Source: an uncultured Desulfomonile sp.
GTDB taxonomy: Bacteria > Desulfobacterota > Desulfomonilia > Desulfomonilales > Desulfomonilaceae
Direction of reading: 5' to 3'
DNA: 5,500 nt
NCBI GenBank assembly: GCA_903920415.1
Contig: CAIXMD010000339.1
Coordinates: forward strand, 1 to 5,500
The notes below the pieces were generated by a model. It was not told where the DNA came from, searched no databases, and worked only from the letters and a program-made list of their open reading frames with translations. This document shows positions 1-4,606 of this stretch, piece after piece. Both the position numbers and the translations under genes were made by a program. Within the stretch, counting starts at the first letter, position 1. Each line of letters opens with the position of its first letter.

Positions 1-1
1 G

Positions 2-1084
2 GAAGGCCTGGTCGAGGAACAGTTGGTAGATCTATCCGAAGCCACAGGACACAATCTTGAAGCCGTGGCTCGAACTCCTGGGGCAGGAATTAGAAGCACT
101 CGATTAAAACCTGACGACGAATTTTGTCGGCGCATTTTTGATGTATGCAAAGCCCATGGAATCCATTACTTTTTTTACATAGGAGGGAACGATTCCGCAG
201 AAACATGCAGAATCGTTAATAAGTTCGCCTTAGAAGAGAGCTACGAACTCCGTGTTATGCATATCCCGAAAACAATAGACAATGATCTCAGAGTGACTGA
301 TCACTGTCCAGGATATGGATCGGCAGCCAAGTTTGTAGCTCAGGCCTTTTCAGGAGTGAACCTGGACAATCGGTCGCTCCCCGGAGTTTACATCGGAGTC
401 GTAATGGGTCGCCATGCAGGTTTCCTTACTGCCGCATCGGTCTTTGCTCGAAAATATGACGATGATGGTCCTCATCTGATCTATGTGCCGGAAAGACCAT
501 TCAGCCAGGAAGAATTTTTAGCTAGTGTGGACAAAGCTTATACTCTGTATGGTCGAACAGTCATAGCAGTGTCTGAAGGAATCCAGGACGTTGATGGAAA
601 TCAGGTCGCAGCAACGCTTGTCAACCGGGTGGAAAAAGACTCTCACGGTAATATTCAGCTTTCCGGAAGTACCTCTCTTGGAGACGCATTGATGAACCTT
701 GTAAAGGATCGGCTGAAGATCAAGAGAGTTCGGTCGGATACGTTCGGGTATCTGCAAAGATCTTTTCTCGGTTGTGTCAGCGAAGTTGACGCCAATGAGG
801 CGAGGGAGGTCGGAGAAAGAGCCGTCCAAATAGCTGCTTGGCACAGGGCAGATGGATCCATAACCATAGAGAGAGTGGGAGACTATGGAGTACGCTACAA
901 CCTGACCCCTTTGGCGGATGTAGCAAAGGAAACCAAGTCCATGCCGGATTCGTTCATTGACGGGAACAACAACGTCACGGTGGAATTCAAGAACTACGCC
1001 AGGCCTTTGCTGGGCGAGTTGCCCATATATCAAAGGATTCATGCCCCGGCAGTGAAAAAAATTCTCAATCAAACGATTGTGTAG
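2..1084 (+). CDS. pfp: Diphosphate-type 6-phosphofructokinase, 5'-truncated by the window edge
   Basis: This enzyme phosphorylates fructose 6-phosphate to fructose 1,6-bisphosphate in cytoplasmic glycolysis. With PPi as donor the reaction is reversible. The frame is open from base 2, so a TTG at 23 is not the true start; 360 residues are visible and roughly the first 50, with the N-terminal glycine-rich loop, are missing. Counting from base 2, motifs in order are GGNDS (61-65), PKTIDND (89-95), MGRHAGF (135-141), PER (163-165), SEG (191-193) and GYLQRS (249-254). In ATP-dependent enzymes such as E. coli PfkA, the first two are GGDGS and PGTIDND. Asp replacing the second-motif Gly that accommodates ATP, and Lys in PKTID, are the known signature of PPi-dependent phosphofructokinases (EC 2.7.1.90). 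Donor specificity is therefore inferred from motifs. The stop lies 22 nt before ilvD, suggesting cotranscription. The family call is firm; the PPi call is likely. Confidence 0.88.
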   Translation, partial: EGLVEEQLVDLSEATGHNLEAVARTPGAGIRSTRLKPDDEFCRRIFDVCKAHGIHYFFYIGGNDSAETCRIVNKFALEESYELRVMHIPKTIDNDLRVTDHCPGYGSAAKFVAQAFSGVNLDNRSLPGVYIGVVMGRHAGFLTAASVFARKYDDDGPHLIYVPERPFSQEEFLASVDKAYTLYGRTVIAVSEGIQDVDGNQVAATLVNRVEKDSHGNIQLSGSTSLGDALMNLVKDRLKIKRVRSDTFGYLQRSFLGCVSEVDANEAREVGERAVQIAAWHRADGSITIERVGDYGVRYNLTPLADVAKETKSMPDSFIDGNNNVTVEFKNYARPLLGELPIYQRIHAPAVKKILNQTIV

Positions 1085-1093
1085 CTTCATATC

Positions 1094-1103
1094 AGAGGAG
1101 GAA
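1094..1103 (+). promoter_or_regulatory. Strong Shine-Dalgarno that fixes a TTG start for ilvD
   Basis: The sequence AGAGGAGGAA contains a full AGGAGG core at 1096-1101. Five bases separate it from a TTG at 1107. This spacing supports that TTG as the ilvD initiator, because no ATG occurs before codon 6 and the family N-terminus (MRSD) begins exactly there. Confidence 0.8.
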
Positions 1104-1106
1104 CCG

Positions 1107-2777
1107 TTGAGAAGCGACTTGATGAAAACCGGCCTTGGCAGGGCACCGTCTCGTGCTCTCTTCGCTGCTATGGGGATTACATCCGAGGAAATGGCGCGAC
1201 CACTCGTAGGAGTTGCAAATTCAGCTAATGAGTTGGTCCCCGGACACATGCACCTGAACCGTATTGCAGAAGCGGTGAAGGCAGGGATAAGGATCGCCGG
1301 GGGCACTCCATTGGAGTTTTGCACCATTGGAGTGTGTGACGGCCTGGCCATGGGCCATGTAGGGATGAAATATTCACTCGCATCTCGTGAACTCATAGCC
1401 GATTCTGTCGAGATAATGGCAATGGCCCATCCTTTCGACGGGTTGGTGCTGATACCGAACTGCGACAAAATAGTGCCGGGCATGCTCATGGCTTCACTCA
1501 GGCTAAATATCCCTGCCGTAGTAATAAGCGGTGGCCCCATGATGACCGGCAGGTTTCAAGGGAAGACGGTGGACGTCATAGATGTATTCGAGGCGGTAGG
1601 CCGAGTGAAGGCCGGAAGAATGAGCGAGTCAGAACTTTCAGAACTGGAAGAAAAAGCCTGCCCTGGATGTGGCTCATGCGCAGGGATGTTTACGGCGAAT
1701 TCCATGAATTGTCTCACAGAGGCCCTGGGTTTGGGGTTGCCCGGTAATGGGACAATCCCGGCAGTAGCAGCAGCCCGAATTCGTCTCGCGAAAATGGCTG
1801 GAATGAAGGTGATGGATCTCATATCTCATGATTTACACCCACGCAAAATCGCTACTTTAGAAGCGTTTAGAAACGCAATAGCCGTGGACATGGCTCTCGG
1901 CTGCTCTACCAATACGGTCCTGCATGTCCCTGCAATTGCGAGTGAGGCCGGGATAGAAATAGATCTGAAAATGTTCGATGAAATAAGTTCAATTACTCCA
2001 CACATATGTTCTTTATCTCCAGGTGGACCTCATCACCTGGAGGATTTGGACTCGGCAGGTGGAGTTCAAGCTGTTCTCAAAGTGCTCGCGGGGAATGGTC
2101 TTGTAGATCCGCATGTACTTACGGTAACAGGGAAGACACTAGGAGAAAATCTAGAACGCGCCGGGGTTCTAGATTTAGATATTATCAGACCCCTTGAAAA
2201 TCCTTATAGCCGTCAAGGTGGTATAGCAATCATCAAGGGGAATTTGGCCCCGGATGGCGCAGTGGTCAAACAATCCGCCGTATCGCCGAAAATGCTTAAG
2301 AATAAAGGACGTGCCCGCGTTTTTGATTCCGAAGAGGCTGCAGTACAATCAATACTGGAAGGGGAAATAAAGCCGGGCGATATAGTGGTAATTCGTTACG
2401 AGGGGCCATGTGGCGGGCCGGGCATGAGAGAAATGCTCAATCCTACATCAGCCCTCGTAGGGATGGGATTAGACCAATCGGTGGCTCTGGTGACGGATGG
2501 GAGATTCAGTGGCGGAACACGGGGAGCTGCCATAGGTCATGTTTCCCCGGAGGCTGCTCACGGAGGCACAATAGCACTTGTCCAAGAGGGGGACGAGATC
2601 ATAATAGATATTCCAGGCAAGACAATAAGCGTTAATCTGTCAGAAAGCGAACTCATAGCACGCCGATCCTCGTGGTCTGCGCCGAAAATTACCATAACAT
2701 CAGGATACCTGGCTCGTTATGCATCCCAGGTGAGTTCGGCAGCGCAAGGAGCAATCCTTGAATATCACCATCCATGA
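1107..2777 (+). CDS. ilvD: Dihydroxy-acid dehydratase
   Basis: This enzyme dehydrates 2,3-dihydroxy-3-methylbutanoate and its isoleucine-pathway homologue to the 2-keto acids, the third common step of valine, leucine and isoleucine synthesis, in the cytoplasm. The product is 556 residues, normal for IlvD, if translation starts at TTG 1107. That start gives MRSDLMKTG, like other IlvD N-termini, and follows an AGGAGG. Landmarks: CDG (77-79), PNCDK (118-122, iron-sulfur Cys119 with metal-site Asp/Lys), CPGCGSCAGM (185-194, Cys191 the expected cluster ligand), PGNG (212-215), an IRYEGPCGGPGMREM block (429-443) and TDGRFSGGTRG (463-473). Where [2Fe-2S] dehydratases carry a PCN motif, this protein reads ANSANE (38-43), resembling E. 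coli IlvD (NSFTQ), a labile [4Fe-4S] enzyme. The gene is complete. It lies 22 nt after pfp and overlaps tadA by 4 nt, consistent with an operon. Edd, the related 6-phosphogluconate dehydratase, is a less likely identity given the IlvD-type N-terminus and length. Confidence 0.95.
   Translation: MRSDLMKTGLGRAPSRALFAAMGITSEEMARPLVGVANSANELVPGHMHLNRIAEAVKAGIRIAGGTPLEFCTIGVCDGLAMGHVGMKYSLASRELIADSVEIMAMAHPFDGLVLIPNCDKIVPGMLMASLRLNIPAVVISGGPMMTGRFQGKTVDVIDVFEAVGRVKAGRMSESELSELEEKACPGCGSCAGMFTANSMNCLTEALGLGLPGNGTIPAVAAARIRLAKMAGMKVMDLISHDLHPRKIATLEAFRNAIAVDMALGCSTNTVLHVPAIASEAGIEIDLKMFDEISSITPHICSLSPGGPHHLEDLDSAGGVQAVLKVLAGNGLVDPHVLTVTGKTLGENLERAGVLDLDIIRPLENPYSRQGGIAIIKGNLAPDGAVVKQSAVSPKMLKNKGRARVFDSEEAAVQSILEGEIKPGDIVVIRYEGPCGGPGMREMLNPTSALVGMGLDQSVALVTDGRFSGGTRGAAIGHVSPEAAHGGTIALVQEGDEIIIDIPGKTISVNLSESELIARRSSWSAPKITITSGYLARYASQVSSAAQGAILEYHHP
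2017..2042 (+). repeat. Perfect 9-bp inverted repeat inside ilvD
   Basis: CTCCAGGTG (2017-2025) and CACCTGGAG (2034-2042) are exact reverse complements around an 8-nt loop, GACCTCAT. The element encodes the SPGGPHHLED stretch of IlvD, so part of the symmetry may come from codon constraint. There is no following T-run, so it is not an intrinsic terminator. Whether it forms in mRNA or acts as a protein site is unknown. Confidence 0.6.
2745..2760 (+). promoter_or_regulatory. GCAA-tetraloop hairpin just upstream of tadA
   Basis: CAAGGA (2745-2750) pairs perfectly with TCCTTG (2755-2760) around a GCAA loop, a stable GNRA-class tetraloop. It lies in the last codons of ilvD, 13 nt before the tadA ATG. 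The 5' arm contains AAGGA, which resembles a Shine-Dalgarno but is too far (about 22 nt) from the ATG in linear sequence. The pairing is seen directly; any effect on tadA translation is inference. Confidence 0.5.
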
Positions 2778-3238
2778 AATGCAGAATACACGAATCAGAA
2801 AAGCAATTCATGCTGCTAGCCCTGGAATTGGCACAAATTGCAGCGGACAAAGGAGATACTCCTGTGGGCGCGGTGGTGGTGCAGAACGGAAGGATTGTCG
2901 GAAAGGGGTACAATCAAGTTGAGGCCCAGACAGATCCAACTGCTCACGCGGAAATCATCGCACTCCGAGAAGCCGCTAGAAACATCGGTGATTGGAGATT
3001 GCTCTCGGCAACTGTTTATGTTACATTAGAGCCGTGTATCATGTGCTCGGCCGCTCTTATGCATTCCAGGGTACAACGTTTGGTCTATGGTGCCCGAGAC
3101 GAAAGATGGGGAGGAGTTGGAAGTCTTTTCGATTTTTCACATGACCCAAGAATTAACCATGAATTGGAAGTGATCCCAGGGGTCATGGAAGAAGAGGCGG
3201 CCCAATTGCTTCAGAGCTTTTTCAGAAAGTTGCGTTAA
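2774..3238 (+). CDS. tadA: tRNA-specific adenosine deaminase
   Basis: TadA deaminates adenosine 34 to inosine in the anticodon of tRNA-Arg(ACG), allowing one tRNA to read CGU, CGC and CGA. It is a zinc-dependent cytidine-deaminase-fold homodimer in the cytoplasm. The 154-residue product has the expected length. PVGAVVV (30-36) and Asn47 line the active site in the family. HAE (58-60) supplies the zinc-ligand His58 and catalytic proton-shuttle Glu60, and PCIMC (87-91) supplies zinc ligands Cys88 and Cys91. ARDERWGGVGS (107-117) follows in the usual place. The ATG at 2774 overlaps the ilvD TGA as ATGA, and no Shine-Dalgarno sits at normal distance, so initiation is probably coupled to ilvD termination. 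A later ATG at codon 13 would cut into the first conserved helix and is unlikely. A tRNA-Ser gene follows 29 nt downstream. Guanine or cytosine deaminase are less fitting alternatives. Confidence 0.95.
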   Translation: MKCRIHESEKQFMLLALELAQIAADKGDTPVGAVVVQNGRIVGKGYNQVEAQTDPTAHAEIIALREAARNIGDWRLLSATVYVTLEPCIMCSAALMHSRVQRLVYGARDERWGGVGSLFDFSHDPRINHELEVIPGVMEEEAAQLLQSFFRKLR

Positions 3239-3243
3239 AAGTA

Positions 3244-3262
3244 GGGCTGATTGAGTCAGCCT
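3244..3262 (+). repeat. Small hairpin between tadA and the tRNA gene
   Basis: GGCTGA (3245-3250) pairs with TCAGCC (3256-3261) around the 5-nt loop TTGAG, and one G-T wobble at 3244/3262 could extend it. It ends 6 nt before the mature tRNA 5' end. No T-run follows, so it is not a standard terminator. It could influence processing of a tadA-tRNA transcript, but this is only a possibility. Confidence 0.4.
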
Positions 3263-3267
3263 AGAGC

Positions 3268-3357
3268 GGAGAGATGCCCGAGAGGCCGAAGGGGGTTGAC
3301 TCGAAATCAACTGTATCCGTGAGGGTACCGGGGGTTCGAATCCCTCTCTCTCCGCCA
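3268..3357 (+). tRNA. tRNA-Ser, anticodon CGA
   Basis: This is a complete class II tRNA that reads UCG codons. The 7-bp acceptor stem GGAGAGA (3268-3274) pairs with TCTCTCC (3347-3353), followed by discriminator G3354 and an encoded CCA (3355-3357). The D arm pairs 3277-3279 with 3291-3293. The anticodon stem GTTGA (3295-3299) pairs with TCAAC (3307-3311), and the loop CTCGAAA places CGA at 3302-3304. The long variable arm, typical of serine, has a 6-bp stem (3313-3318 with 3323-3328) and a GTGA loop. The T arm (3330-3346) has the loop TTCGAAT. Discriminator G and the long variable arm both match serine identity. It may be cotranscribed with tadA, since I found no convincing promoter in the 29-nt gap. 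Confidence 0.97.
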
Positions 3358-3433
3358 AACCTAAATATTGAAGTCATCGGCGGAACATTCTGCTTCGGCG
3401 CTGACTCTCTCGTGTTGGACATCTCCCCTATTT

Positions 3434-4417
3434 TTACAACCAACCATTTTCCTTGTACCATTTTGCAGTCTTTTCAATTGCCTGAATGATGGAGGTCGAG
3501 GCTGTCCACTGGAAATCTTCCCGGGCTTTTTCAGCAGAACAGACCCATGCAATTTGTTTCATTTCATGATATTTTTCCAGCCTGAAAAAAGTCGGTGACT
3601 TGCGGATGTTTCCAATCAGATCTCCTGCACCGGCAAAAAGCTTCATTATTGTCAAAGGAATCGGCACAGCCGCAGCCTTAAATCCGAGAACCTCAGCAAC
3701 TTGCAGCGCAAACACTCTCCATACAACAGGGATGGGGTTGGCAATGAAGTACGTTTCCCCTTGTGATACAGGTGAAAGCGTCGCCTTCAGGATTCCATCC
3801 ACAAGATCTTCCACGTAAATTATGCTTACTAACCTGTCAGGTCCTGCAATACAGGGTACAAAATGGAAGCGGGCGCATTTGAAGACGCCGAGTACATCCT
3901 TGTCCCGGGGTCCGAATACTGTTGGGGGACGTAGTATGGTGATTGGTAACTCATCGCGGAAGGTACGCACAATTTTTTCAGCCTCAAGCTTTGAGCGGCC
4001 GTAAAGTGAAACCGGGTGGGGAGGATCCGACTCAAGAATGTAGCTTCCCTTATCGAGTGATGGACCCGCAGCGGCCTGGGAACTGATAAAAACGAATCTC
4101 TTCAGAGAATTCCTCTTACCTTTTCTGAGGAACCATTCTAACAAGCTGCGGGTCCATTCTGCATTGACAGAATGATAGCTTGGGTAGTCAATCGCACGTG
4201 TAGCACCGGCGAGATGGATCACATAGTCAAAATGAGGGCTGTCTGCTATGAATGATTCCAGCATATGAATAGAAACGATCTTTACGGAAATGTGTTTCAG
4301 GTGGCCCAAAGATGCCGGATTGCGGACGGGGCAGATCACTTCCCATCCCTTGTCGATCAGCAACTCCGCCATATGACTGCCTATGAAGCCGGTGGCGCCG
4401 GTAACGAGAACACGCAT
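3434..4417 (-). CDS. NAD(P)-dependent epimerase/dehydrogenase, extended SDR family
   Basis: This is an extended short-chain dehydrogenase/reductase of unknown substrate, 327 residues. The N-terminal Rossmann motif TGATGFIG (6-13) is the GxxGxxG dinucleotide site. HLAG (68-71) follows the fourth strand. SSQAAAG (112-118) carries the likely catalytic Ser, and YGRSK (139-143) gives the Tyr-Lys pair. ILRPPTVFGPRD (161-172) and YVEDLVDG (201-208) are typical of the epimerase/3-beta-hydroxysteroid-dehydrogenase-like group. The VPIPLTIMKLF stretch (251-261) resembles the C-terminal hydrophobic segment of that group. The catalytic set is intact, so activity is expected. Start ATG (4415-4417) has AGGAAA (4425-4430) 7 nt upstream. 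The gene stands alone, divergent from cysK and convergent with the tRNA, so context does not name a substrate. Nucleotide-sugar epimerase, dihydroflavonol-reductase-like and sterol-dehydrogenase-like roles are all possible. Confidence 0.9.
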   Translation of the reverse strand: MRVLVTGATGFIGSHMAELLIDKGWEVICPVRNPASLGHLKHISVKIVSIHMLESFIADSPHFDYVIHLAGATRAIDYPSYHSVNAEWTRSLLEWFLRKGKRNSLKRFVFISSQAAAGPSLDKGSYILESDPPHPVSLYGRSKLEAEKIVRTFRDELPITILRPPTVFGPRDKDVLGVFKCARFHFVPCIAGPDRLVSIIYVEDLVDGILKATLSPVSQGETYFIANPIPVVWRVFALQVAEVLGFKAAAVPIPLTIMKLFAGAGDLIGNIRKSPTFFRLEKYHEMKQIAWVCSAEKAREDFQWTASTSIIQAIEKTAKWYKENGWL

Positions 4418-4460
4418 AGAAGAATTTCCTGGAACTGCAAAACGTATGTGCTGGACTAGA

Positions 4461-4496
4461 GGCGAATCGCCATTTTACTCATAATGGGATTTCGCC
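4461..4496. repeat. Imperfect 36-nt inverted repeat in the divergent intergenic region
   Basis: Arms 4461-4474 and 4483-4496 pair over 13 bp with one bulged base on each side (G4469 and one T of the run 4490-4492) around the 8-nt loop TTACTCAT. Outer parts are GGCGAA with TTCGCC; inner parts are CCATT with AATGG. No T-run follows on either strand, so it is not a terminator. It covers the proposed -10 and spacer of the epimerase promoter, so an operator role is possible. Confidence 0.5.
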
Positions 4497-4500
4497 ACAA
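4472..4500 (-). promoter_or_regulatory. Candidate promoter of the epimerase gene
   Basis: On the minus strand, TTGTGG (4500-4495) stands 17 bp from TAAAAT (4477-4472). The -10 matches the sigma-70 consensus at 5 of 6 positions and the -35 at 3 of 6 (the TTG). It would give a leader of roughly 45-50 nt before the ATG at 4417. The -10 and spacer lie inside the inverted repeat at 4461-4496. Confidence 0.4.
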
Positions 4501-4520
4501 GACATGGATCTTTACCGCGG

Positions 4521-4534
4521 CTCATTATTATGAG
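4521..4534. repeat. Short palindrome between epimerase gene and cysK
   Basis: CTCAT (4521-4525) and ATGAG (4530-4534) form a 5-bp inverted repeat around TATT. The right part, ATTATGAG (4527-4534), is also the exact reverse complement of CTCATAAT at 4478-4485, within the larger inverted repeat. This could be an operator half-site pair, but AT-rich sequence makes short matches easy. Confidence 0.4.
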
Positions 4535-4538
4535 AAAG

Positions 4539-4559
4539 TTATGTAGTTATGTGTTATGT
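4539..4559 (+). repeat. Three TTATGT direct repeats before cysK
   Basis: TTATGT occurs at 4539-4544, 4547-4552 and 4554-4559, with period 8 then 7. The array abuts the proposed cysK -10 element (4562-4567) and covers the position where a -35 element would lie. It may be a regulator-binding array that compensates for a poor -35, or chance in AT-rich DNA. Confidence 0.45.
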
Positions 4560-4561
4560 AA

Positions 4562-4567
4562 TAAAAT
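4562..4567 (+). promoter_or_regulatory. Candidate -10 element for cysK
   Basis: TAAAAT matches the sigma-70 -10 consensus at 5 of 6 positions and lies 39 nt before the cysK ATG. The hexamer 17 bp upstream is TTATGT, a poor -35 (2 of 6), so the promoter would probably need an activator or another sigma factor. Confidence 0.35.
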
Positions 4568-4594
4568 TTAGTACTAAAAGAGAAGAGCATAATC

Positions 4595-4598
4595 GAGG
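4595..4598 (+). promoter_or_regulatory. Shine-Dalgarno of cysK
   Basis: GAGG lies 8 nt before the ATG at 4607. It supports this start, which also agrees with the N-terminus of known CysK proteins. Confidence 0.55.
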
Positions 4599-4606
4599 CA
4601 TATCCT

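Noticed and set aside
23..25. TTG as the start of the phosphofructokinase
   Set aside because: The frame is open to base 2 and the family needs about 50 more N-terminal residues, so the gene continues upstream of the window.
518..1540. Long open frame on the minus strand, 340 codons
   Set aside because: It lies opposite the well-conserved pfp and ilvD coding regions and shows no family motif; it is a shadow frame.
3268..3433. tRNA 3' end as an integration site for a mobile element
   Set aside because: No integrase gene and no second copy of the tRNA 3' sequence are visible in the window.
3358..3433. Intrinsic terminator or SRP RNA after the tRNA
   Set aside because: Only a weak AGTCA/TGACT pairing (3372-3376 with 3402-3406) with a broken stem and no adjacent T-run was found. 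The spacer is too short for an SRP RNA and lacks its conserved core.
3261..3489. Small open frames across the tRNA on both strands
   Set aside because: They translate the tRNA and the end of the epimerase gene in wrong frames, and none has a recognisable motif.
4461..4496. Terminator between the divergent genes
   Set aside because: The hairpin has no T-tract on either side and lies upstream of both genes.
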